Source: Mucilaginibacter sp. | GTDB taxonomy: Bacteria > Bacteroidota > Bacteroidia > Sphingobacteriales > Sphingobacteriaceae | Length of the DNA: 32,013 bases | NCBI GenBank assembly: GCA_028288285.1 | Contig: JAQBNZ010000198.1 | Location: forward strand, 1 to 32,013 | Direction of reading: 5' to 3' | Part shown: piece by piece, positions 1 through 6,961 of the stretch | Layout of the letters: the number at the start of each line of letters is the position of its first letter | How positions within the stretch are numbered: position 1 is the stretch's first letter | Made by a program: the position numbers and the translations under genes | The notes under the pieces: model-generated | Told to the model about the DNA's origin: nothing | Seen by the model: only the letters and a program-made list of their open reading frames with translations | The model's database searches: none

Positions 1-93
1 TAAGTCTTTTACGGCCAGCTCCTCTTGAACTCCCCCAGGGTGGGAACGCAGCAAGGGTAGAGAGTTGAGCGGCGCGATAAAAGTAGCTTACCC
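1..93 (+). ncRNA. ffs: Signal recognition particle RNA (small bacterial 4.5S type)
   Basis: This is the RNA scaffold that binds Ffh and directs signal-peptide-bearing ribosomes to the membrane. The conserved apical domain is readable at about 33-60: a CCCAGGGTGGGAACGCAGC segment followed by AAGGGTA, which corresponds to the AGGTC/GGAA/GCAGC core of 4.5S RNA. The ends pair: TAAG and TCTTTTACG at the start match CGATAAAAGTA and CTTA at 76-90, so the 5' end is at or very near base 1. A T-run at 94-100 directly after the closing helix looks like the terminator. No ORF covers the region. The exact ends are inferred from the pairing. Confidence 0.9.
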
Positions 94-163
94 TTTTTTT
101 ATTTCTTTTTTTTGACATTCTACAAAATCAATAGTCCTATATTGGTTTTTTTTAAGACTCTTA

Positions 164-1156
164 ATGTTAGATATACTTATCATAGGCGGCGGCCCAATTG
201 GTTTAACTTGCGGATTAGCGGCTCAAAAAGCCAATCTTAGCTTTGTAATTGTAGAAAAAGGCTGCCTGGTAAATTCGCTATACAACTACCCTTCTACCAT
301 GACGTTCTTTTCTACGTCAGAAAAACTGGAGATTGGCGGCGTACCATTTGTTACTGTACATAATAAACCTACCCGTAATGATGCTTTAGAATATTACCGC
401 AGGGTTGCTCTCTCAAACCATCTTCCCCTGAATTTATTTGAAGAAGTTACTAATGTTACGGCAATAGACGGTGGCTATGCTATTACTACTTCAAAAACTA
501 CCTATCAGGCTAAAAAGGTTATTCTTTCTACCGGCTTTTATGATATAGCCGTAAACCTTGATATTCCAGGCGAAAACCTGCCTAAAGTGAAACATTACTA
601 TAAAGACCCACATTACTATACTTTGCAAAAGGTTGTGGTAGTAGGTTCAAGCAATTCGGCTATTGATGTGGCTTTAGAGACTTACCGCAAAGGTGCCGAG
701 GTTACCCTTGTTGTTCGCGGCCCTGAAATTAGCAGCAGGGTTAAATACTGGGTACGGCCTGATATTATTAATCGTATAAAAGAAGGTAGTATTAAAGCAT
801 ATTTTAACTCCAACCTTGAAGCCATACGGGACAATGAGGTTGATATTAAAACACCCGAAGGATTGATTACAATACCTAACGATTTTGTAATGGCCATGAC
901 GGGTTACAAACCCAACTTTGATTTTTTGGCTAAACTGGGTATCAAACTATCTAAAGATAAATTCCTACCGGAGTATAATCACGAAACAATGGAAACCAAC
1001 CAGCCCGGCATGTACCTTGCCGGTGTGGTTTGCGGCGGGATGGATACACACCTTTGGTTCATTGAAAACTCCCGCATCCACGCGAATATGATTATAGATG
1101 ATATTGTGAGCAAAAGGAAACAAAATATTACATCTGAGACAGAAAAGGCAAAGTAA
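164..1156 (+). CDS. ypdA: YpdA-family FAD/NAD(P)-dependent oxidoreductase (putative bacillithiol disulfide reductase)
   Basis: This is a 330-residue flavoprotein of the thioredoxin-reductase fold. The FAD dinucleotide motif GGGPIG is at residues 8-13, a second nucleotide-binding motif GSSNSA at 161-166, and the family segment NSLYNYPSTMTFFSTSEKLE at about 37-56. In Firmicutes this family is linked to reduction of bacillithiol disulfide. The Firmicutes proteins I recall have Cys inside the first motif (GGGPC, Cys14 in S. aureus); here that residue is Ile12, and the nearest Cys is Cys16. The start at 164 places the FAD motif at the usual distance from the N terminus. A possible promoter (TTGACA at 112-117, TATATTGG at 138-145) lies between the SRP RNA terminator and the gene. 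It is transcribed alone; the next unit is the arginine leader region. The family call is strong; the in vivo substrate is inferred. Confidence 0.85.
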   Translation: MLDILIIGGGPIGLTCGLAAQKANLSFVIVEKGCLVNSLYNYPSTMTFFSTSEKLEIGGVPFVTVHNKPTRNDALEYYRRVALSNHLPLNLFEEVTNVTAIDGGYAITTSKTTYQAKKVILSTGFYDIAVNLDIPGENLPKVKHYYKDPHYYTLQKVVVVGSSNSAIDVALETYRKGAEVTLVVRGPEISSRVKYWVRPDIINRIKEGSIKAYFNSNLEAIRDNEVDIKTPEGLITIPNDFVMAMTGYKPNFDFLAKLGIKLSKDKFLPEYNHETMETNQPGMYLAGVVCGGMDTHLWFIENSRIHANMIIDDIVSKRKQNITSETEKAK

Positions 1157-1200
1157 TTGTACGCATTATTCAACCTGAATATCATAATAAAAGTTTTTTC

Positions 1201-1232
1201 TTGCATAAGTAAATTATTATGCAATAATTTGC
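1201..1232 (+). promoter_or_regulatory. Palindromic operator/promoter candidate upstream of the arginine leader ORF
   Basis: Two overlapping inverted repeats are present: TTGCATAA (1201-1208) with TTATGCAA (1217-1224), and AAATTATT (1211-1218) with AATAATTT (1223-1230). TTG at 1201-1203 and TAATTTGC at 1225-1232 resemble the Bacteroidota -33/-7 promoter pattern (TTTG, then TAnnTTTG), though the spacing is about 21 rather than 19 and the -7 match is imperfect. Start of transcription would be near 1238, just before the leader ORF at 1262. AT-rich palindromes containing TGCAT/ATGCA recall ArgR boxes only loosely. The inverted repeats are real; both functions are inferred. Confidence 0.35.
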
Positions 1233-1261
1233 ACAAAATTTAAAAACAACAAATTCATAAA

Positions 1262-1387
1262 ATGAATATTGAAAACTCAAACATGACGGCTGTCAGAGCA
1301 AAATTTGCTCCGGTTGCTGCTGCTTTAGTTTCTTTTGTTTTGTTATTCTCCCCCAGCCGACGACGGGTATTCATCCCGCGGGTTTGA
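1262..1387 (+). CDS. 41-codon Arg-rich ORF, candidate leader peptide of the arginine operon
   Basis: A short ORF opens at ATG 1262, before the arginine genes. The peptide starts MNIENSNMTAVRAKF, has a hydrophobic stretch (about residues 15-30), then PSRRR with three adjacent Arg codons (CGA CGA CGG, 1358-1366), a further Arg codon at 1379-1381, and stops at TGA 1385-1387. It lies about 24 nt downstream of a possible transcription start and 113 nt before the acyltransferase. The Arg codons overlap the 5' arm of a small hairpin (CGGG 1364-1367 with CCCG 1375-1378). Short ORFs rich in the pathway's end product are the hallmark of ribosome-mediated attenuation; that this one works this way is inference. 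It could also be a chance ORF or an arrest peptide. Confidence 0.55.
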   Translation: MNIENSNMTAVRAKFAPVAAALVSFVLLFSPSRRRVFIPRV

Positions 1388-1461
1388 ATCAGGTTTTAAT
1401 TCTCATCCAAACAAAGAAGCCTTATTAAACTTCTTTAACCATTGTCCCTCTAATTATACTG
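1364..1461 (+). promoter_or_regulatory. Possible attenuator region between leader ORF and first arginine gene
   Basis: Alternative pairings are visible. Hairpin A pairs CGGG 1364-1367 with CCCG 1375-1378, within the Arg codons. Alternative B pairs ATTCA 1369-1373 with TGAAT 1385-1389 around CCCGCGGG, and is followed by CAGGTTTTAATT. Further down, AAAGAAG 1413-1419 pairs with CTTCTTT 1430-1436, and TGGC with GCCA around 1461-1475. A and B are mutually exclusive, as expected for an attenuator. None is a textbook terminator: the U-runs are short and the stems weak. No coding sequence is seen between 1388 and 1500. Confidence 0.3.
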
Positions 1462-1500
1462 GCCGGTAAAGCCAATAATTCAACGGTAACTTTTACTATA

Positions 1501-2154
1501 ATGACCATACAAGATTTTGATATAACGGTAGCTACTGCACAACATGCAGACTTTGCCCCTATGATCTGCAATGAAATGGCAGAATCGGCAAAGGCACGCG
1601 GAACTGGAATTGCACAACGCTCGCCGGAGTATGTCGCCAATAAAATGCTGGAAGGCAAGGCAGTAATTGCTTTGCATAAAGATGGTACATGGGCAGGTTT
1701 TTGTTATATCGAAACCTGGAGCCATGGTGATTTCGTAGCCAATTCAGGGTTAATTGTAAATCCGCTTTATCGTAAAGCTGGTTTAGCAAAAGCCATTAAG
1801 CACAAAATATTCGATCTATCGCGTAAGAAATACCCCAACGCTAAAATATTTGGCTTAACTACAGGTTTGGCTGTAATGAAGATAAATTCAGAGCTGGGTT
1901 ATGAACCGGTAACTTATTCTGAACTTACCCAGGACGAGAACTTTTGGGCAGGTTGCAAAAGTTGTGTAAACTATGATATTTTGACAAGTAAGGATCGCAA
2001 GAATTGTATGTGTACCGCAATGCTTTTTGATCCGGAAGTGATACAAAAGCAATACGAAGAAAAAATGAAGAAGATAACGCACAAGGCAACACTGCTTGAA
2101 CGCATTGAAAATGCGATCAAAAAACGCATGGAGAAAATTGTAGTGTTTAACTAA
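1501..2154 (+). CDS. GNAT-family N-acyltransferase, candidate glutamate N-acetyl/succinyltransferase
   Basis: This 217-residue protein is the first structural gene of the arginine operon. The acyl-CoA pyrophosphate loop of GNAT enzymes is seen as NPLYRKAGLAKAI (residues 87-99). A C-terminal cysteine cluster, Cys152-x2-Cys155 and Cys169-x-Cys171, looks like a metal site and is not part of the usual GNAT core. The last 40 residues are a charged helix. Its position before argG, with no argJ or full-length argA in sight, makes it the best candidate for the entry step, acylation of glutamate. Whether the donor is acetyl-CoA or succinyl-CoA cannot be read from this sequence. GNAT membership is clear; the pathway role is inferred from context. 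Confidence 0.75.
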   Translation: MTIQDFDITVATAQHADFAPMICNEMAESAKARGTGIAQRSPEYVANKMLEGKAVIALHKDGTWAGFCYIETWSHGDFVANSGLIVNPLYRKAGLAKAIKHKIFDLSRKKYPNAKIFGLTTGLAVMKINSELGYEPVTYSELTQDENFWAGCKSCVNYDILTSKDRKNCMCTAMLFDPEVIQKQYEEKMKKITHKATLLERIENAIKKRMEKIVVFN

Positions 2155-2161
2155 AATAATT

Positions 2162-2231
2162 GGAGACGCAAGATATTGCGCCTCTACATAACAAAACATC
2201 AACTAATGTAAAGACACAATATTTTGTGTCT
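2162..2231. repeat. Two REP-like hairpins before argG
   Basis: The first palindrome (2162-2185) pairs GAG and CGCAA with TTGCG and CTC around GATA. The second (2212-2231) pairs AGACACAA perfectly with TTGTGTCT around TATT. The two share the layout GAGACnCAA-4 nt-TTGnGTCTC, so they are related copies of one small palindromic repeat. They sit in the 93-bp gap between the acyltransferase and argG. If transcribed they would fold, and could stabilise or process the mRNA between the two genes. Confidence 0.65.
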
Positions 2232-2247
2232 CTGAGATAAACATACC

Positions 2248-3447
2248 ATGAACAAAAAGAAAGTAGTACTGGCATACAGCGGCGGATTAGACACCTCATT
2301 TTGCTGCATTTATTTAACACGCGATCTGGGTTACGAGGTTCACTCGGTAATTGTAAATACAGGTGGTTTTAGCGAGGAAGAACTTAAAGGTGTTGAAGAA
2401 CGCGCTTACCAAATGGGCGTAACATCACACCACGTGGTTGATGAAACTGAAAATTTTTACAATACCTGCGTGCGTTATCTTATATATGGTAACGTATTAA
2501 AAAACAACACCTACCCCCTTTCGGTAAGTGCCGAACGTGTTAGCCAGGCTACAGCAATTGCCAATTACGCTAAAGAAATTGGTGCCGAATTTGTTGCCCA
2601 TGGCAGTACAGGTGCCGGTAATGACCAGGTACGTTTTGATATGATCTTCAATATTCTTGTTCCTGAAGTGCAGATTATTACCCCTATCCGCGATTTAAAA
2701 CTTAGCCGTGAAGAAGAGATTGAATACCTGAAAAAACATGGTGTTGAGATGAACTTTGAGAAAGCAAAGTATTCTATCAATAAAGGTATTTGGGGAACAT
2801 CTGTTGGTGGTAAAGAAACCCTTACCTCTAATTTAGGCTTGCCGGAAGAAGCATGGCCTACACAGGTTACCCAAACCGAACCTAAAAGTTTAGAATTAAC
2901 CTTTGAAAAAGGTGAACTGGTTGGTATAGATAACGAAAAATACGATCACCCAACCAAAGCTATACAAGCATTACAGGCTATTGCACAGCCTTACGGCATT
3001 GGCAGGGATATTCACGTAGGTGATACCATTATTGGTATAAAAGGCCGTGTAGGCTTTGAAGCCGCGGCCCCAATGGTAATTATTAAAGCGCACCATACTT
3101 TAGAAAAACACGTATTAACAAAATGGCAGCTAACATGGAAAGATCAGTTATCATCTTTCTACGGCAACTGGCTGCACGAAGGTCAGTTCCACGACCCTAT
3201 TATGCGTAATATGGAAGCGTTTTTAACAGATACACAGAAGAATGTAAGCGGTAAAGTATTTGTTCAGCTGTATCCATATCGTTTTCAGGTAATTGGTATC
3301 GAATCAGACCACGACCTGATGTCTAACAAGTTTGGCAGCTATGGAGAAATGAACAATGCCTGGAGCGGCGAAGATGTTAAAGGTTTTTCCAAGATATTTG
3401 GTAACCAGGTAATGATATATCATAAAGTAAACAGCACAAATGAGTAA
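2248..3447 (+). CDS. argG: Argininosuccinate synthase
   Basis: The enzyme joins citrulline and aspartate with ATP to give argininosuccinate, the penultimate step of arginine synthesis. At 399 residues it has the normal family length. The N-terminal PP-loop AYSGGLDTS (residues 9-17) is intact, and the family segments EFVAHGSTGAGNDQVRF and SINKGIWG are present. ATG 2248 puts the PP-loop at the usual position. Its 3' end overlaps the cupin gene by 8 bp, so the two are probably translationally coupled. Regulation would follow the operon leader, with the two hairpins just upstream as a possible local modulator. Confidence 0.96.
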   Translation: MNKKKVVLAYSGGLDTSFCCIYLTRDLGYEVHSVIVNTGGFSEEELKGVEERAYQMGVTSHHVVDETENFYNTCVRYLIYGNVLKNNTYPLSVSAERVSQATAIANYAKEIGAEFVAHGSTGAGNDQVRFDMIFNILVPEVQIITPIRDLKLSREEEIEYLKKHGVEMNFEKAKYSINKGIWGTSVGGKETLTSNLGLPEEAWPTQVTQTEPKSLELTFEKGELVGIDNEKYDHPTKAIQALQAIAQPYGIGRDIHVGDTIIGIKGRVGFEAAAPMVIIKAHHTLEKHVLTKWQLTWKDQLSSFYGNWLHEGQFHDPIMRNMEAFLTDTQKNVSGKVFVQLYPYRFQVIGIESDHDLMSNKFGSYGEMNNAWSGEDVKGFSKIFGNQVMIYHKVNSTNE

Positions 3448-3790
3448 CCCCGTTTTTTCAAGAAGTGAATGTATAAGCCAGTACAGGTGGGGCGATGATT
3501 GCCATGGCTGGAACTTTGTTGATACGGATGCATTATCTGTAAAACAAGAGTTAATGCCGCCTGATACTTCAGAGCAGCTTCACTATCATGAAAAAGCAAC
3601 TCAAATATTCTTTATTTTAAAAGGCAGGGCCATACTCACTATTGATGGTGTGGAAAGTATGCTGAAACCGGAGCAGGGTATTACAATCAACCCTGGTCAA
3701 AAGCACTTCATCAGCAATAAAGACCAAGCCGACCTGGAGTTTATTTTATACTCATATCCATCTATAAAAAATGACAGAATTAACCTCTAA
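3440..3790 (+). CDS. Small single-domain cupin protein embedded in the arginine operon
   Basis: This 116-residue protein is essentially one cupin barrel. Motif 1 reads H48-x-H50-x4-Q55-x6-G62; the usual Glu ligand of motif 1 is Gln55 here. Motif 2 has PGQKH with His89. So three His and one Gln could bind a metal. The gene starts inside argG (8-bp overlap) and ends inside argC (20-bp overlap), which ties its translation to both neighbours and argues for a role in the pathway. Cupins of this size range from metal-dependent isomerases and dioxygenases to small-molecule sensors. The family is clear; the substrate is unknown. Confidence 0.8.
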   Translation: MSNPVFSRSECISQYRWGDDCHGWNFVDTDALSVKQELMPPDTSEQLHYHEKATQIFFILKGRAILTIDGVESMLKPEQGITINPGQKHFISNKDQADLEFILYSYPSIKNDRINL

Positions 3791-4769
3791 GCATATTAGG
3801 GCAGGTATAGTTGGCGGTGCCGGCTACACAGGCGGCGAAATGCTGCGGATACTTATTAACCACCCTAATGTGGAAATTGTATTTGTACACAGTAACAGCA
3901 ACGCGGGTAACCATGTGTACGAAGTGCATACCGACCTTTTTGGTGATACCGATCTGCAATTTGCATCGGAACTATCAAATAGTATTGATGTTTTGTTTTT
4001 ATGCGTTGGCCATGGTGATGCCAAAAAGTTTTTAGATGCTAATGATATTCCCGATCATATCAAGATAATTGATTTAAGTCAGGATTTTAGGTTAAGTCAA
4101 CATTCAACAATAAAAGGTAAACACTTTGTATACGGATTACCTGAACTGAACCGTGAGGCTATTAAAACTGCCGATAATATTGCTAACCCGGGTTGCTTTG
4201 CTACTTGTTTGCAATTAGGCCTGTTACCCCTTGCAGCTAAGGGTTTGCTGAATAATGAGGTGCATGTTACCGCAACAACGGGTTCAACAGGTGCAGGGCA
4301 AAGCCTTTCTCCTACTTCGCATTTTACATGGAGGAATGATAACCTGTCTGTTTACAAAGCATTTAGCCATCAGCATTTAAACGAGATTGGGCAGTCGTTA
4401 AAACAATTGCAGGCTGCCTTTGATAAGGATATTAATTTTGTTCCATATCGTGGTGGTTTTACCCGTGGTATAATAGCCTCTATTTATACCGAAAGTGACC
4501 TTACCGAAGCGGAAGCTTTAAAGCTTTATCAGGGGTATTATGCAGGTCATCCGTTTACGCATGTTACCAGTAAAGATATCGACCTTAAACAAATTGTTAA
4601 TACCAATAAATGCTTTATACAAGTTAAAAAATATGGTAATAAAATATTCATTATCAGCATAATGGATAACTTACTTAAAGGAGCGTCCGGGCAGGCTGTC
4701 CAAAATATGAACCTGATGTTTGGCCTGGATGAACGCGCAGGACTACGACTTAAGGCGACTGGGTTTTAA
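3771..4769 (+). CDS. argC: N-acetyl-gamma-glutamyl-phosphate reductase (or N-succinyl equivalent)
   Basis: The enzyme reduces N-acylglutamyl phosphate to the semialdehyde with NADPH. At 332 residues it is normal for the family. The nucleotide-binding motif GGAGYTGGEMLR is at residues 14-26, and the catalytic cysteine is Cys142 in NPGCFAT, followed by the TGSTGAG segment and the C-terminal NLLKGASGQAVQNMN motif. The start lies inside the cupin gene (20-bp overlap), typical of coupled translation. If the carbamoyltransferase downstream uses N-succinylornithine, this enzyme must act on the succinylated intermediate; nothing in its own sequence decides that for me. Confidence 0.95.
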   Translation: MTELTSKHIRAGIVGGAGYTGGEMLRILINHPNVEIVFVHSNSNAGNHVYEVHTDLFGDTDLQFASELSNSIDVLFLCVGHGDAKKFLDANDIPDHIKIIDLSQDFRLSQHSTIKGKHFVYGLPELNREAIKTADNIANPGCFATCLQLGLLPLAAKGLLNNEVHVTATTGSTGAGQSLSPTSHFTWRNDNLSVYKAFSHQHLNEIGQSLKQLQAAFDKDINFVPYRGGFTRGIIASIYTESDLTEAEALKLYQGYYAGHPFTHVTSKDIDLKQIVNTNKCFIQVKKYGNKIFIISIMDNLLKGASGQAVQNMNLMFGLDERAGLRLKATGF

Positions 4770-4826
4770 GCCATTCGCCTTATTAGCACTGTTTTCACTT
4801 TTTACTTTCAACTTTTAACTTTTATA

Positions 4827-5957
4827 ATGAAACTTTTCGACGTATATCCAATCAATCCAATAAATATAGTAAAAGGCCAGGGCAGCCTGGTTTATGATGA
4901 TAAAGGCACTGAGTACCTCGACCTTTATGGCGGGCACGCGGTTATTTCTATTGGCCATACAAATAATCATTATGTAACCCGTTTAGAAGATCAGCTGCAT
5001 AAAATCGGCTTTTATTCAAATTCTATCGAGATTCCTTTACAAACACAACTTGCCGAGAAGCTGGGCCATGTTTCAGGTAAAGAAGATTACCAGTTATTCT
5101 TGTGTAACTCCGGTGCCGAGGCTAACGAGAACGCACTTAAACTTGCATCATTTTATAATGGTAAAAAGAAAGTTATTGCTTTTCGCAAAGCTTTCCACGG
5201 TCGTACTTCACTGGCTGTTGCAGTAACTGATAACCCGAAGATAGTTGCACCTGTTAACGAAACAGATAACGTAATTTTCCTGCCCTGGAATGATGAAGCA
5301 GCTTTAGAACAAGCATTTGCAGCAAACGAGATCTCGTCTGTTATTATAGAGGGTATACAAGGTGTTGGCGGTATACAGGTTGCCCCTATTGGGTTCCTGC
5401 AAAAAATAAGGTCACTTTGTGATGAATACAATGCCGTTTTTATAGCAGATTCTGTACAATGTGGCTATGGCCGTACCGGTAAGTTCTTCTCACATGATTT
5501 TGCGGGCATTAATGCAGATATTTACTCAATGGCTAAAGGTATGGGTAATGGTTTCCCTATTGGGGCTATCATTATATCGCCAAAAATACAACCGGCTTAT
5601 GGTATGTTAGGCACTACATTTGGTGGTAACCATTTGGCTTGTGTAGCTGCTTTAGCTGTATTAGAGATAATTGAACGCGATAAACTGATGCAAAACGCGG
5701 CAGAAGTGGGCGGCTACCTGATAGAAGAATTAAAGAAATTTGATAAGGTAAAAGAAGTACGCGGCCGTGGATTAATGATAGGCATTGATTTGCCAGATGA
5801 ATTAGCCAATGTTAAAAAAGACCTGTTGTTTAAGCACAATATATTTACAGGTGAGGCTAAACCAAACGTGGTAAGGCTTTTACCTGCATTAAATTTAACC
5901 AAAGCACATGCCGATAGGTTCCTGGAAGCATTTACTACGACATTAAACAACTCTTAA
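4827..5957 (+). CDS. argD: N-acylornithine aminotransferase (class III PLP aminotransferase)
   Basis: The enzyme transfers an amino group to N-acylglutamate semialdehyde to form N-acylornithine. At 376 residues it is slightly short for the family but complete. Visible landmarks are NSGAEANENALK (94-105), HGRT (124-127), Asp208 expected to contact the PLP ring, the PLP lysine Lys237 in MAKGMGNGFP, and TTFGGNHLA (263-271). The usual DE(V/I)Q motif reads DSVQ here (Ser209 in place of Glu), a deviation close to the cofactor. The gap to argC is 57 bp and to argF' 55 bp, all on one strand. The class III family also includes ornithine aminotransferases, but the operon context favours ArgD. Confidence 0.92.
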   Translation: MKLFDVYPINPINIVKGQGSLVYDDKGTEYLDLYGGHAVISIGHTNNHYVTRLEDQLHKIGFYSNSIEIPLQTQLAEKLGHVSGKEDYQLFLCNSGAEANENALKLASFYNGKKKVIAFRKAFHGRTSLAVAVTDNPKIVAPVNETDNVIFLPWNDEAALEQAFAANEISSVIIEGIQGVGGIQVAPIGFLQKIRSLCDEYNAVFIADSVQCGYGRTGKFFSHDFAGINADIYSMAKGMGNGFPIGAIIISPKIQPAYGMLGTTFGGNHLACVAALAVLEIIERDKLMQNAAEVGGYLIEELKKFDKVKEVRGRGLMIGIDLPDELANVKKDLLFKHNIFTGEAKPNVVRLLPALNLTKAHADRFLEAFTTTLNNS

Positions 5958-6012
5958 TTACAGGTTAATATATATTAATTATAGTTTTACAAAAAGAATA
6001 GTACCGAGGCCA

Positions 6013-6960
6013 ATGAAAATTTTTTCTTCTGTAAATGATGTTAAGGATATCTCCGCGTTAGTGGGCGAAGCATTGAAACTTAAAAAAGATCCTTTTGCTT
6101 TTCAGCATCTTGGAAAGAATAAAACTCTGTGCCTCGTTTTTCTTAACCCAAGCTTGCGCACCCGCATAAGCACCCAAAAGGCTGCTTTAAATTTGGGCAT
6201 GAACGTTATAGTGCTGAACATTGATAAAGAAGGCTGGGCGCTTGAACTACAGGATGGTGCTATTATGAATGGTACTACTGTAGAGCATATTCGTGAAGCA
6301 GCCGGTGTTATGGGAGAATACTCAGATATTATTGGCGTACGCTCCTTCCCTGGGTTAAAGAATCGCGATGAGGATTATAGCGAGAATATTTTTAACAAGT
6401 TTGTTGAATTTTGTAAAGTGCCGGTGGTTAGTTTGGAATCGGCTACCCGCCACCCGTTACAAAGCCTTGCTGATTTGGTAACTATTGAAGAATTGAAAAT
6501 AGTTAGTCGCCCTAAGGTAGTATTAACCTGGGCGCCGCATATAAAGCCATTGCCGCAGGCTGTACCTAATTCTTTTGCTGAATGGATGTGCAAGGCTGAT
6601 GTTGACTTTATCATAGCTCACCCGGCAGGATATGAACTTTGTGCCGACTTTACCAATGGTGCAACCATTACCCATAATCAGGATGAAGCGATAAGGGATG
6701 CAGATTTTATCTATGTAAAAAACTGGTCGGCTTATGAGCCTTATGGTGTAGTTACCTCGGGTAATGAACACTGGATGCTTACCAACGAGAAATTGAAGCA
6801 AGCACCTAATGCCAAAGTGATGCATTGCCTACCGGTAAGGCGTAACCTGGAACTATCTGACGAGGTATTAGACGGGCCGCAATCTGTAGTGATACATGAA
6901 GCCGGAAACCGTGTTTGGGCCGCGCAGGCAGTACTTAAACAAATGTTGGAAGCCTTGTAA
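6013..6960 (+). CDS. argF': N-succinylornithine (or N-acetylornithine) carbamoyltransferase
   Basis: The enzyme transfers a carbamoyl group to an N-acylated ornithine, giving N-acylcitrulline; this differs from the usual ArgF, which uses free ornithine. It has 315 residues. The carbamoyl-phosphate loop reads NPSLRTR (45-51). Also present are ATRHPLQSLADL, WAPHIKPLPQAVPNSFAEW (the Pro-rich loop of the N-acylornithine subgroup) and MHCLPVRR. As I align it to the Bacteroides fragilis enzyme, residue 90 is Val where that succinyl-specific enzyme has Pro and the acetyl-specific Xanthomonas enzyme has Glu92. Published swaps of that Glu to Pro, Ser or Val were reported to shift specificity to succinylornithine, so Val90 points to the succinyl substrate. 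The subgroup is certain; the substrate is inferred. Confidence 0.9.
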   Translation: MKIFSSVNDVKDISALVGEALKLKKDPFAFQHLGKNKTLCLVFLNPSLRTRISTQKAALNLGMNVIVLNIDKEGWALELQDGAIMNGTTVEHIREAAGVMGEYSDIIGVRSFPGLKNRDEDYSENIFNKFVEFCKVPVVSLESATRHPLQSLADLVTIEELKIVSRPKVVLTWAPHIKPLPQAVPNSFAEWMCKADVDFIIAHPAGYELCADFTNGATITHNQDEAIRDADFIYVKNWSAYEPYGVVTSGNEHWMLTNEKLKQAPNAKVMHCLPVRRNLELSDEVLDGPQSVVIHEAGNRVWAAQAVLKQMLEAL

Positions 6961-6961
6961 T

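Noticed and set aside
1413-1436. Rho-independent terminator AAAGAAG/CTTCTTT before the acyltransferase
   Set aside because: The stem is AT-rich with a 10-base loop and no U-run follows, so it is kept only as a possible part of the attenuator.
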